From assembly GCA_030625995.1 (NCBI GenBank), contig DAOUPU010000002.1:1-34467 (forward strand): a DNA stretch of 34,467 bases, written 5' to 3'. The notes under the pieces were generated by a model, which was given only the letters and a program-made list of their open reading frames with translations, searched no databases and was not told where the DNA came from. Position 1 is the first letter of the stretch. The number at the start of each line of letters is the position of its first letter. Shown one piece after another: positions 1 to 7,530 of this stretch. This stretch comes from Flavobacteriaceae bacterium. Lineage in GTDB: Bacteria > Bacteroidota > Bacteroidia > Flavobacteriales > Flavobacteriaceae. Both the position numbers and the translations under genes were made by a program.

Positions 1-164
1 CGAATAAATTGATTTACAGATTTACCGGTTGATGCTTTTACTTTTCTCCATATCTGAGACTTACTAAAACCAATTTCAGAAGCTAAATTGTCAACACCAA
101 ATTTTTCATCTTCTAAATGGTCCAGTATGGTTTGTTTAACTTTATTGATAAAAGTTTTCTCCAT
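1..164 (-). CDS. AraC-type helix-turn-helix protein (partial, 5' end only)
   Basis: The reverse strand starts with ATG at 164 and reads 54 codons to the window edge without a stop. The visible protein begins almost directly with an AraC-family DNA-binding domain: an amphipathic helix (KVKQTILDHL), then a GVDNLASEIGFSKSQIWRKV stretch that fits the first HTH of Bacteroidota AraC regulators. In those proteins the HTH is usually the C-terminal part of a longer protein. Here the frame upstream is open only to a TAG at 234-236 and offers no other ATG, GTG or TTG, so the HTH seems to stand near the N-terminus. It is a probable transcription factor with unknown target. The META-domain gene lies 64 bp upstream on the same strand. 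The rest of the gene is outside the window. Confidence 0.72.
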   Translation of the reverse strand, partial: MEKTFINKVKQTILDHLEDEKFGVDNLASEIGFSKSQIWRKVKASTGKSVNQFI

Positions 165-228
165 CCGGTAAGAGACATTATCTTGGAAACTAAAGTTACA
201 ATATATTTCTAATTTTACACCTCTATAT

Positions 229-1005
229 CTAATCTATATTCTTTAAAATCATAAGTGTTTTCTCTTGAAAAAAGAAGTATAGTTTACCATCTATAAAATC
301 GTAGGCTATTTTTTTATTGCTCAAAGTTTTAGAAATCTGATTGCTTATTTCAAGGTTTGGGCAGGCCATCCTTGTACCGGCTAAATTCCCAATAATAATA
401 GACCCCTTCTCATAGCGAAATCCTCCCATAATATTATTGCAGCCATCATGCCCGGAAATTCTATTTTCTATCACATTGATTTCAATATATGGCTGGCCTT
501 TTATAAATTCTATTTCTTTTAAATTTTTGTTATCAATACCCTCAATAGCCCATATGTTGTGTAATCTATAATCGGGAACGAAATTACCGCACCCATTTAG
601 TCTGATATAATTTTTCTCTTTAATTTTTTTATAGTCGATATTTACTTTATAGTCAAATATAATGTCAGACATGGTATCCGAACAATCTTGACGTTGAACT
701 TGAATAATTATTTCGTGGGTATCATTAATGGATCTGTATCGTGTAACCTCTGCATCCATAGCTTTTATTCCTTTCACAGAAGGAACAATAATAGTAAGCC
801 CATCTAGGTTTTTAAATTGAAACTCGTTTTCAAAATCCATATCTAAAGACCAAAAGGGTTCATTCCCAAGAGCATAGAAATCAATGCCTTTACTAGCCTT
901 TGTTTGAGCAATCTTATTAATATTATTATCACCAGTATTTTGAGCCATGCATTTAAAATTGATAAAAATTATTATAAAAGTGCTGAATATTAAAGTATTA
1001 TACAT
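229..1005 (-). CDS. Secreted META-domain (HslJ-like) protein
   Basis: 258 residues. The first ~21 residues are hydrophobic and end in CMAQ, which fits export by signal peptidase I; a lipoprotein modified on Cys19 is less likely because NFK is a poor lipobox. Residues ~44-52 carry ALGNEPFW, the opening motif of a domain often paired with META domains (COG3650-like). The C-terminal ~100 residues contain GCNNIMGGFRY and TRMACP, typical of the META/DUF306 (HslJ) fold, where two cysteines can pair. Proteins of this type are periplasmic or surface proteins linked to stress or heat, without known catalysis. The start is the ATG at 1003-1005. It is divergent from the peroxiredoxin gene at 1218 and shares a ~210-bp AT-rich intergenic region with it. 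The family is clear; the role is unknown. Confidence 0.82.
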   Translation of the reverse strand: MYNTLIFSTFIIIFINFKCMAQNTGDNNINKIAQTKASKGIDFYALGNEPFWSLDMDFENEFQFKNLDGLTIIVPSVKGIKAMDAEVTRYRSINDTHEIIIQVQRQDCSDTMSDIIFDYKVNIDYKKIKEKNYIRLNGCGNFVPDYRLHNIWAIEGIDNKNLKEIEFIKGQPYIEINVIENRISGHDGCNNIMGGFRYEKGSIIIGNLAGTRMACPNLEISNQISKTLSNKKIAYDFIDGKLYFFFQEKTLMILKNID

Positions 1006-1096
1006 GGTATCGAATGTAATAATTATTATTGACCTATAATTTAACTATAAAAATAATATAAAATGACTAACTTTAAAGCACTTCGCAATTGCTTTT

Positions 1097-1161
1097 AATT
1101 TTAAGTATAATTTATATTTATGTAAAAATAAAAACAATCGATAATAATTATACTTAAATTT
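1097..1161. repeat. Inverted repeat upstream of the Prx6-type gene
   Basis: Left arm 1097-1112 (AATTTTAAGTATAATT) and right arm 1146-1161 (AATTATACTTAAATTT) are reverse complements at 15 of 16 positions, separated by 33 bases. The right arm ends 13 bases before the TAnnTTTG element at 1175, overlapping where the -33 region would lie. It could be a two-site operator for a regulator of the peroxiredoxin, of the divergent META gene, or both. The high AT content weakens the case. Confidence 0.4.
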
Positions 1162-1174
1162 TACGAATGTGATT

Positions 1175-1182
1175 TATTTTTG
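1175..1182 (+). promoter_or_regulatory. Bacteroidota -7 promoter element (TATTTTTG) of the Prx6-type gene
   Basis: TATTTTTG matches the TAnnTTTG -7 element of Bacteroidota sigma-A promoters. Transcription would start near 1188, giving a ~30-base leader before the ATG at 1218. No clear TTTG -33 box is seen at the usual distance, so the call rests on the -7 element alone. Confidence 0.5.
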
Positions 1183-1217
1183 TTGAGAAATTATTAACCT
1201 TTAATAAATTATTAATT

Positions 1218-1895
1218 ATGGAAGCACAGGAAACTACCGCAACAATTATGCCTAGAATAGGAGATAAAGCTCCTAATTTTAGAGCTAAAACGACAAAAGG
1301 AGACATCGAATTGCACGATTATGCCAAAGACAAATGGATCGTGTTATTTTCGCACCCGGCTGATTTCACTCCGGTATGTACAACAGAAATGAGTGGATTT
1401 GCCCTAAGGAAAGATGAGTTTACAGATTTAAATACTGAATTATTAGGTTTGAGCATAGACAGTATCCATGCTCATTTAGGATGGGTAAATAATGTAAGAG
1501 AAAAAACAGGGGTTTATTTTGATTTCCCAATCATTGCAGATATTGATATGAAAGTGTCAAAACTGTATGGTATGTTGCAGCCTAATGAAAGTGAGACAGC
1601 TGCTGTAAGAGCAGTGTTCTTTATAGATCCTGATAAAAAAATAAGACTGGTAATGTACTATCCTTTAAATGTAGGCAGAAATATGAATGAGATCTTAAGA
1701 GCATTAGAAGCTTTACAAACATCGGACGAATTTGGTGTTGCTATGCCCCTGGATTGGAAAAAAGGAGATAAAGTAATTATTCCACCACCAAAAAACTTGG
1801 ATGAAATGAATGAAAGGTTGGAAGATACTACTTGTGAAAGAACTGATTTTTATCTTTGTAAAAAGGATCTGATCAAAGAAGTTAGTCACAACTGA
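1218..1895 (+). CDS. Peroxiredoxin, Prx6-type
   Basis: 225 residues. The peroxidatic site is PVCTTEM with Cys54, preceded by HPADFTP, the signature of the Prx6 (often called 1-Cys) class. It reduces hydrogen peroxide and organic hydroperoxides in the cytoplasm. The long C-terminal arm carries Cys206 and Cys214 (CERTDFYLC). This arrangement recalls archaeal Prx6 enzymes, in which a C-terminal cysteine resolves the oxidised peroxidatic one, so a 2-Cys mechanism is possible despite the class name. It stands first in a run of redox genes (AhpC-type peroxiredoxin, thioredoxin, Tpx) and has its own promoter. An inverted repeat lies between it and the next gene. The start ATG at 1218 gives a normal family length. 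Confidence 0.93.
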   Translation: MEAQETTATIMPRIGDKAPNFRAKTTKGDIELHDYAKDKWIVLFSHPADFTPVCTTEMSGFALRKDEFTDLNTELLGLSIDSIHAHLGWVNNVREKTGVYFDFPIIADIDMKVSKLYGMLQPNESETAAVRAVFFIDPDKKIRLVMYYPLNVGRNMNEILRALEALQTSDEFGVAMPLDWKKGDKVIIPPPKNLDEMNERLEDTTCERTDFYLCKKDLIKEVSHN

Positions 1896-1904
1896 TCAAA
1901 ACTT

Positions 1905-1988
1905 AGGTTGGTAAATATTTATACCATTTTAAAATAAATAAAATCTATTTCGATATAAAAATTTAGAATGAAAATATTTACCAATCCT
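1905..1988 (+). repeat. Inverted repeat between the two peroxiredoxin genes
   Basis: Left arm 1905-1920 (AGGTTGGTAAATATTT) and right arm 1972-1988 (AAATATTTACCAATCCT) pair over 13 perfect positions plus AGG/CCT with one bulged base. The loop is 51 bases. The right arm is followed closely by a T-run (CTTTTTAT), so it may end the upstream transcript. The long loop is unusual for a terminator, and paired operator half-sites for the downstream peroxiredoxin are the alternative. Confidence 0.45.
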
Positions 1989-2045
1989 ACTTTTTATGGT
2001 TATTTTTACAGAAGTGAATAGTAATAATCAATAAAATAATTAGAT

Positions 2046-2684
2046 ATGTCATTAGTAGGTAGTAAATTCCCGAATTTAGAAGTAGATGCAATGAACGATA
2101 TGGGAGACACTTTTAAAGTGAACGTTCTTGAGGAAGCAAGAAAAAATAATAAAAAAGTAGTTTTATTCTGGTATCCAAAAGACTTCACATATGTGTGTCC
2201 GACAGAGATCTTCGCTTTCCAAGCAGCACTTAAGGATTTTGAAGAAAAGAACACAATAGTAATTGGAGCATCCTGTGATACCCCTGAAGTACATTTTGCA
2301 TGGTTAAATACTCCCAAAGATAATGGAGGTATCGAAGGTGTTACCTTCCCATTGTTGGCTGATACGAATAGAAACTTATCGGATCAATTGGGTATTTTAC
2401 AAACAGGTGAACAGCATTATGATGAAGAGATGGATACTTTAACTATGGAAGGTCCTTATGTTACATGGAGAGCTACTTATTTGATTGATGAAGAAGGGAC
2501 AATATTTCACGAAAGTGTAAATGTTGAACCGGTGGGAAGAAATATTGCGGAATACTTAAGAATGGTTGATGCCTATACACATTTTCAAAAAAATGGTGAG
2601 GTTTGTCCGGCAAACTGGGAAGAAGGGAAAGATGCATTGAGAGAAAACAGAGATAGTGTAGCTGATTATTTGAGCACACACTAA
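2046..2684 (+). CDS. 2-Cys peroxiredoxin, AhpC/Prx1 type
   Basis: 212 residues. It reduces hydrogen peroxide, alkyl peroxides and possibly peroxynitrite, using thioredoxin or a similar reductant. The peroxidatic Cys51 lies in DFTYVCPTE and the resolving Cys187 in GEVCPANW, the standard pair of typical 2-Cys (Prx1/AhpC) enzymes that work as head-to-tail dimers and decamers. A GGIEG stretch near residue 98 resembles the GGLG loop of oxidation-sensitive Prx1 enzymes, but the C-terminus (YLSTH) lacks the YF motif that goes with it, so full sensitivity to over-oxidation is not expected. The thioredoxin gene starts 58 bp downstream and is a likely electron donor. An inverted repeat lies in the 150-bp upstream gap. 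Confidence 0.94.
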   Translation: MSLVGSKFPNLEVDAMNDMGDTFKVNVLEEARKNNKKVVLFWYPKDFTYVCPTEIFAFQAALKDFEEKNTIVIGASCDTPEVHFAWLNTPKDNGGIEGVTFPLLADTNRNLSDQLGILQTGEQHYDEEMDTLTMEGPYVTWRATYLIDEEGTIFHESVNVEPVGRNIAEYLRMVDAYTHFQKNGEVCPANWEEGKDALRENRDSVADYLSTH

Positions 2685-2742
2685 CACAAGGATTTTAACT
2701 AGGTTCAAAAGATATCATTAGGAACTTGAAATATTACAAATT

Positions 2743-3051
2743 ATGATGACAGAATTGCAAGAGGATAATTTAGCAGATATTATTGCAAATAATCCGAAAG
2801 TAATGGTTCAATATATGGCAACCTGGTGTGGGAATTGCAGAATAATGAAACCAAAATTTAAAAAATTGGCATCAGAAAATGAAGGTGTCCCTTTTGTTTT
2901 GGTGGATGCTGAAAAATTTCCAGAGTCGAGAAAATTGGCAATGGTTGACAATTTGCCAACGTTCGCTGGATTTGCCAACGGAGCGAAAGTGAACCAGGTT
3001 CAGACAAATAAGTTTGATGTCTTGAAAGAACTAGTAAATGGAGTTGTTTAA
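2743..3051 (+). CDS. Thioredoxin-family protein with WCGNC active site
   Basis: 102 residues, one thioredoxin fold. The active site is ATWCGNC with Cys29 and Cys32, and the cis-proline is Pro72 (NLPTF). Classic thioredoxin has WCGPC; Asn in place of Pro changes the redox potential in related proteins, so this is probably a dedicated reductant rather than the general thioredoxin. Because it sits between an AhpC-type peroxiredoxin and tpx, the likely partners are those peroxidases; this is inference from context. Two ATG codons follow one another at 2743 and 2746 and either may be used. The next small gene starts 22 bp after its stop, suggesting co-transcription. Confidence 0.88.
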   Translation: MMTELQEDNLADIIANNPKVMVQYMATWCGNCRIMKPKFKKLASENEGVPFVLVDAEKFPESRKLAMVDNLPTFAGFANGAKVNQVQTNKFDVLKELVNGVV

Positions 3052-3073
3052 TAACTTCTAAATCCTTTTTGTT

Positions 3074-3331
3074 ATGAAGTTACCAATCATAAAACATCTT
3101 ACCACTTTCATCGAGAATAATGACGAAGATTATTTAGTAGAAGCTATTGAGGTTTTGGAAGATCTCACTGAAGTTTCTTCTTTAAAAGATGAGGAATTAG
3201 ATGTAATTGGAGAATTGATTTCAAATATGTATGGTGCTCTCGAGGTAAATACCGCTATAAAAAATGGCACTCCAAAGAAAGAAGCATTAAATGGTTTTAT
3301 GAAAAGAGTTTTAGGTTCTATAGATCAATAG
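3074..3331 (+). CDS. Small conserved flavobacterial protein (probably DUF6952)
   Basis: 85 residues, no signal peptide, membrane segment or cysteine. It is mostly helical and acidic in the first half (many Glu and Asp), with a basic C-terminal part (GTPKKEALNGFMKRVLG). From memory this matches a family named DUF6952 in Flavobacteriia, found between thioredoxin and tpx genes; the name is not certain. The function is unknown. Tight coupling to the thioredoxin gene (22 bp) and a terminator after it suggest that it ends the peroxiredoxin-thioredoxin transcript and serves redox defence. It could be a small adaptor of the thioredoxin or peroxidase. Confidence 0.8.
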   Translation: MKLPIIKHLTTFIENNDEDYLVEAIEVLEDLTEVSSLKDEELDVIGELISNMYGALEVNTAIKNGTPKKEALNGFMKRVLGSIDQ

Positions 3332-3351
3332 AGGAAAAATATATATTTAGT

Positions 3352-3390
3352 AAAACTCTTCCTATTAATTTATGGAGAGTTTTTCTTTTT
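3352..3390 (+). terminator. Intrinsic terminator after the small redox-cluster gene
   Basis: AAACTC-T-TCC (3353-3362) pairs with GGA-GAGTTT (3374-3382) with one bulged T, followed by a T-rich tract to 3390. It separates the upstream redox transcript from tpx, which has its own promoter just downstream. Confidence 0.65.
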
Positions 3391-3393
3391 ATG

Positions 3394-3401
3394 TAACTTT
3401 G
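3394..3401 (+). promoter_or_regulatory. Bacteroidota -7 promoter element (TAACTTTG) of tpx
   Basis: TAACTTTG fits TAnnTTTG exactly and lies directly after a terminator and 32 bases before the tpx ATG. A -33 box is not evident. The predicted start point is near 3407. Confidence 0.6.
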
Positions 3402-3433
3402 AACTTAAATTAAAAACTTAATAAAATCTTATC

Positions 3434-3934
3434 ATGGCAAATATAACTTTAAAAGGAAACCCGGTAAAAACAGTTGGAAAATTACCTAAAGTAGGAAAAA
3501 AGGCACCAAAATTTAAATTGGTTAAGAGCGATTTATCGGTGGCAAAACTATCGGACTACAAAGGAACGAGATTAATTTTGAATATAACCCCAAGTATAGA
3601 TACAGGAGTTTGTGCAAATTCGGTTAGAGAATTTAATAAATTAGCAACAAGTTTAGAGAATACTAAAGTCTTATATATTTCAAAGGATTTACCTTTTGCT
3701 CAATCCCGTTTTTGTGGAGCAGAGGGTATTGAAAACGTTGAAACCTTATCAGATTATGTAAAAGGGAAATTTGGAAGAAAGTATGGTGTTACGATTAAAT
3801 CAGGACCTATGAGAGGATTGTTATCCAGGTCAATTGTGGTTATTGATGAAGATGGTAAGGTTATTTATACAGAGCAAGTGGAGGAAACGGTGAATGAACC
3901 AAATTATACTGCAGCAATTGATGCTTTAAATTAA
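3434..3934 (+). CDS. tpx: Thiol peroxidase Tpx
   Basis: 166 residues, the usual length. It is an atypical 2-Cys peroxiredoxin of the cytoplasm or periplasm that reduces H2O2 and alkyl peroxides using thioredoxin. The peroxidatic Cys60 sits in DTGVCANSVREFN, and the resolving Cys94 in FAQSRFCGAEG. This pair is at the same positions as Cys61 and Cys95 of E. coli Tpx and forms an intramolecular disulfide. Its own promoter follows a terminator, so it can be controlled separately from the peroxiredoxins upstream. dgkA begins 2 bp after its stop codon, so the two genes are almost certainly one transcript, although the products have no obvious shared task. Confidence 0.95.
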   Translation: MANITLKGNPVKTVGKLPKVGKKAPKFKLVKSDLSVAKLSDYKGTRLILNITPSIDTGVCANSVREFNKLATSLENTKVLYISKDLPFAQSRFCGAEGIENVETLSDYVKGKFGRKYGVTIKSGPMRGLLSRSIVVIDEDGKVIYTEQVEETVNEPNYTAAIDALN

Positions 3935-3936
3935 TA

Positions 3937-4314
3937 ATGAAAGACCCGAACGATAGTTTTATTAGAGGAAGGGTTAGAAGTTTTAAATATGCATTTAAAG
4001 GTTTTTGGCTACTCATAAAAACTGAAGCAAGTATCAAAGTTCAATTGGTATTGGGTATTTTAGTTACTGTTTTAGGATGGGTAATGGATTTATCTTCTGT
4101 GGAATGGCTATTTCAAATTTTAGCAATTGCCCTGGTTTTAACTACCGAATCTTTAAATACCGCTATTGAGAAATTATGTGATTTTGTAAATCCAAATTAT
4201 AATGAACGAATTGGATTTATCAAAGATATAGCAGCAGGGGCCGTTACTTTTGCGGCCTTATTTGGTATCATTATCGGCTTGATTATTTATCTGCCAAAAT
4301 TTCTGAACATTTAG
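3937..4314 (+). CDS. dgkA: Diacylglycerol/undecaprenol kinase (DgkA family)
   Basis: 125 residues with three membrane helices. The family phosphorylates diacylglycerol (Gram-negative DgkA) or undecaprenol (Gram-positive members) at the inner membrane with ATP. Key residues known from E. coli DgkA are visible with an offset of two: Glu30 (KTEASIK), Glu71, Asn74 and Glu78 (ESLNTAIEKLCDFV), and Lys96-Asp97 (FIKDIAAGAV). The substrate cannot be told from sequence. The ATG lies 2 bp after the tpx stop, implying one transcript. The neighbouring envelope operon (ftsK onward) starts after a gap of about 130 bp with its own promoter. Confidence 0.92.
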   Translation: MKDPNDSFIRGRVRSFKYAFKGFWLLIKTEASIKVQLVLGILVTVLGWVMDLSSVEWLFQILAIALVLTTESLNTAIEKLCDFVNPNYNERIGFIKDIAAGAVTFAALFGIIIGLIIYLPKFLNI

Positions 4315-4330
4315 TTTAAAACATATAAAG

Positions 4331-4364
4331 TCAAGACTTAACTAATTGTAAGGCCTTGATTTTC
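4331..4364 (+). terminator. Possible weak terminator after dgkA
   Basis: TCAAG (4331-4335) pairs with CTTGA (4355-4359), with an inner CTTA/TAAG helix and a short T-rich tail. The stem is short and AT-rich and contains an internal loop, so this is only a candidate. Confidence 0.3.
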
Positions 4365-4434
4365 AAAATTAAAACTGCTTTAATTAATTAATTTTACATA
4401 CCGGAATCTTAACAATAAACCAAAAATAATTATG

Positions 4435-4442
4435 TATTTTTG
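4435..4442 (+). promoter_or_regulatory. -7 promoter element (TATTTTTG) almost touching the ftsK start
   Basis: TATTTTTG fits TAnnTTTG. Only six bases separate its final G from the ftsK ATG at 4449, so a transcript from here would have no leader or one of a few bases. Confidence 0.5.
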
Positions 4443-4448
4443 TGGCTT

Positions 4449-6842
4449 ATGGCAAAAAAGAAAAAGACTATTTCCCGAAAAGGAGGATCTAAGAAAAAGA
4501 CAAATCGTATAGTTTCATTTTTTAAAAGCAGTCAAACTCATCTGTTTTTTGGTGTCTTCATTTTTTCAAGTGCCATATTTTTATTTGTTTCTTTCTATTC
4601 ATTTTTTATGCACTGGAAAGAAGACCAAAGTCAGTTGAATGACTTTGCTAATAAATCAATATATACCAAAAATTTGTTTGGGAAATTCGGAGCGCATATC
4701 AGCGATTTTTTAATTTATGATGGCTTTGGAGTTGCCATGTTTATTTTTCCAATATTATTATTCTTCACCGGATTATATGCTATTTTGAACATCCCATTAA
4801 GAAAGCTTCAAAAATTATGGTTTATGGGGATATTGACGATGATTTGGGCGGCATTGTTATTTGGTTACCTGGAGTTAGAGAATTCGTTGTTGGCCGGAAC
4901 TATAGGGTATGAACTAAATGATTATTTACAGATATACATTGGTAAGATCGGTGTATTTTTCCTATTACTTATAAGCTTTTTAGTTTATATCATATCAAAA
5001 TTTAAAATAACTCCTGAAAAGATAAAAAATTTATTTCCTAAGCCAAAAAAGAAAAAGAATATTGATTTGAAAGGTGATATAATAGAGGAAGGATATATCA
5101 CAGAAACAATTCAAGAAAATAAAAGGCAGGAACTTGAACTTAGTCTTGAAACCGAAGTTAATAATGAAGAGGAGAAGGTCTTGGTCGAGGAAGCATTTAT
5201 TGTGCCGAAAGAAGAAGAAAAAAGACCTATTGATGAAGAGAAAGAGATTGAAGATATTGAAGTTCTTGTTGAGAAACCTGTATTTGAAGAACATACTGTT
5301 GAGAACTTGTCCGATAAATTAATAAAGGATTTTGGCGAATTTGATCCGAAGTTGGAATTGGGCACCTATAAGTTCCCTAAACTCAATTTATTGAAAGATT
5401 ATACCAATGAAAATATTATTATCAATAAGGAAGAACTCGAAAATAACAAGAATAAAATTGTTGAGACATTACATAATTATAAAATTGGAATTACTAGCAT
5501 AAAAGCAACGATCGGACCTACGGTTACCTTATATGAAATAGTTCCCTATGCCGGAGTTAGGATATCAAAGATTAAAAATCTAGAAGATGATATCGCTCTC
5601 TCTCTGGCCGCATTAGGAATTCGAATTATTGCCCCTATTCCGGGTAAGGGAACAATAGGAATTGAAGTTCCAAATAAAAAACCTTCTGTGGTCTCTATGA
5701 AATCGGTGCTGTCATCGCAAAAATTTCAAGATTCTAAATTTGATTTACCAATAGCTCTTGGGAAAACTATTTCGAACGAAACTTTTGTTATTGATTTGGT
5801 AAAAATGCCACATTTACTAATGGCAGGTGCTACCGGACAAGGAAAATCAGTTGGACTTAATGCAGTTTTAGCATCCCTGCTTTATAAAAAACACCCTGCT
5901 GAAATTAAGTTTGTTCTGATAGATCCAAAAAAAGTAGAACTTACCCTTTTTAATAAGATTGAACGACATTATTTGGCTAAATTACCCGATGCTGAAGAAG
6001 CAATTATAACAGATACTACCCAGGTAATCAATACTTTAAATTCTCTATGTATTGAAATGGATGATCGTTATAATTTATTGAAGGCCGCGTTCGTCAGAAA
6101 CATAAAGGAATACAATGCAAAATTCAAAGCTAGAAAGTTAAATCCTGAGAATGGGCACAAATTTTTGCCTTATATAGTTTTGGTCATTGATGAGTTTGCT
6201 GATTTGATTATGACAGCAGGAAAGGAAATCGAAACACCAATAGCGCGTTTGGCACAGTTGGCCAGAGCTATTGGAATACATTTAATTGTAGCAACACAAC
6301 GCCCATCAGTAAATGTAATAACGGGAATTATTAAAGCTAATTTCCCTGTTAGAATAGCCTTTAGAGTTACTTCCAAGATTGATTCGCGGACAATACTTGA
6401 TTATCAAGGCGCCGACCAATTAATTGGTAAAGGGGATATGTTAATTTCAACAGGTAGTGAAATGACAAGGTTGCAATGCGCATTTATAGATACACCGGAA
6501 GTTGAACAACTAACAGACTATATTGGATCTCAAAGGGCTTACGCAAGTGCATATATGTTGCCCGAATTTATTGGGGAAGAAAGTGGTACGAGTATTGCAG
6601 TGGAAATAAAGGACAGAGATAAATTGTTTGAAGAAGCTGCAAATTTAGTGGTTGCCGCCCAACAGGGATCTGCCTCATTGCTACAGAGAAAATTAAAATT
6701 AGGATACAATAGGGCAGGTAGGATAATAGATCAATTGGAAGCTGCCAATATTGTTGGACCCTTTGAAGGAAGTAAGGCAAGGCAGGTTTTAGTACATGAT
6801 GTTCTAGCATTAAGACAATTATTAGACAATGAAAAATTATAG
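4449..6842 (+). CDS. ftsK: DNA translocase FtsK/SpoIIIE
   Basis: 797 residues from the ATG at 4449; a TTG three codons earlier keeps the frame but overlaps the promoter element. FtsK pumps chromosome ends through the closing septum and activates dimer resolution. Four membrane helices lie in residues ~30-190, followed by an acidic, Glu/Lys-rich linker to ~300. This linker is short compared with E. coli FtsK (1329 residues). The motor domain has Walker A GATGQGKS near residue 460 and Walker B VLVIDEFADL near 576. The C-terminal ~65 residues (SLLQRKLKLGYNRAGRIIDQ) form the winged-helix gamma domain that reads polar DNA sequences. It heads an operon with a lolA-like gene whose ATG is 4 bp past its stop. 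Confidence 0.96.
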   Translation: MAKKKKTISRKGGSKKKTNRIVSFFKSSQTHLFFGVFIFSSAIFLFVSFYSFFMHWKEDQSQLNDFANKSIYTKNLFGKFGAHISDFLIYDGFGVAMFIFPILLFFTGLYAILNIPLRKLQKLWFMGILTMIWAALLFGYLELENSLLAGTIGYELNDYLQIYIGKIGVFFLLLISFLVYIISKFKITPEKIKNLFPKPKKKKNIDLKGDIIEEGYITETIQENKRQELELSLETEVNNEEEKVLVEEAFIVPKEEEKRPIDEEKEIEDIEVLVEKPVFEEHTVENLSDKLIKDFGEFDPKLELGTYKFPKLNLLKDYTNENIIINKEELENNKNKIVETLHNYKIGITSIKATIGPTVTLYEIVPYAGVRISKIKNLEDDIALSLAALGIRIIAPIPGKGTIGIEVPNKKPSVVSMKSVLSSQKFQDSKFDLPIALGKTISNETFVIDLVKMPHLLMAGATGQGKSVGLNAVLASLLYKKHPAEIKFVLIDPKKVELTLFNKIERHYLAKLPDAEEAIITDTTQVINTLNSLCIEMDDRYNLLKAAFVRNIKEYNAKFKARKLNPENGHKFLPYIVLVIDEFADLIMTAGKEIETPIARLAQLARAIGIHLIVATQRPSVNVITGIIKANFPVRIAFRVTSKIDSRTILDYQGADQLIGKGDMLISTGSEMTRLQCAFIDTPEVEQLTDYIGSQRAYASAYMLPEFIGEESGTSIAVEIKDRDKLFEEAANLVVAAQQGSASLLQRKLKLGYNRAGRIIDQLEAANIVGPFEGSKARQVLVHDVLALRQLLDNEKL

Positions 6843-6846
6843 AATA

Positions 6847-7491
6847 ATGAAATATATCTCATTTATTACCTTAACATTAATTACTTTTTTCACAGCATTT
6901 TCTCAAAATGGTGGGGATGCGAAAAAGTTACTGGAAGATGTTTCTTCTAAGATGAAATCCTATGACAATATTTATATTGCTTTTGATTATATACTTGAGA
7001 ATAAGGAGGCAGATGTAGAGCAGGTATTTGAGGGAGATGTAATCTTACAGGGTGAGAATTATGTTGTTAATCTATTCGACACAACAATTATTTTTGATGG
7101 AGAATTTTCGTATACAATAGTCCCTGAAAATGAGGAGGTTAATATTGCAAGGTCAGATGGAGAAAACAAGGAAACTATTTCCCCATCGAGTTTATTGACA
7201 TTTTATCAACATGGATATACTTTTTCCTCGGGGGAGAAGAAAAATATTAATGGAAATCAAATTCAATTTGTTGAATTAGTTCCAATAGATACTGACTCTG
7301 ATGTAATTTCTGTGGAAGTTGGGATAGATGCAAAAAAATTTCATATTTATAGCGTTAGAGAAATTGGAAATAACGAAACACATACAATTATCACAGTTAA
7401 AGAGTTGAGAACTAATCAAAAATTAGAACAGGGAACATTTACTTTTGAAGAAGAAAAGTACAAGGATGATGGTTATATCATCAACCGATGA
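6847..7491 (+). CDS. LolA-like outer-membrane lipoprotein carrier
   Basis: 214 residues from the ATG at 6847. An alternative ATG at 6829 lies inside the ftsK end and would add six residues before the signal peptide; the shorter start gives a textbook signal sequence (MKYISFITLTLITFFTAFSQ). The mature part, with the DVSSKMKSYDNIYIAFDY opening and a beta-rich body, fits the LolA/LolB-like fold of periplasmic carriers that take lipoproteins from the inner to the outer membrane. Bacteroidota often keep this gene right after ftsK. Next is an LptF/G permease, so both neighbouring products deal with envelope lipid traffic. No LolB or LolCDE genes are in the window. The family call is good; the exact cargo is inferred. 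Confidence 0.85.
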   Translation: MKYISFITLTLITFFTAFSQNGGDAKKLLEDVSSKMKSYDNIYIAFDYILENKEADVEQVFEGDVILQGENYVVNLFDTTIIFDGEFSYTIVPENEEVNIARSDGENKETISPSSLLTFYQHGYTFSSGEKKNINGNQIQFVELVPIDTDSDVISVEVGIDAKKFHIYSVREIGNNETHTIITVKELRTNQKLEQGTFTFEEEKYKDDGYIINR

Positions 7492-7530
7492 TGGATCTCT
7501 TATTGAATAATTTCCATCGATGAATATTTC

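Noticed and set aside
6250..6270. TTGGCACAG inside ftsK resembling a sigma-54 -24 box
   Set aside because: It lies within coding sequence and there is no -12 TTGC/TTGT at the required spacing.
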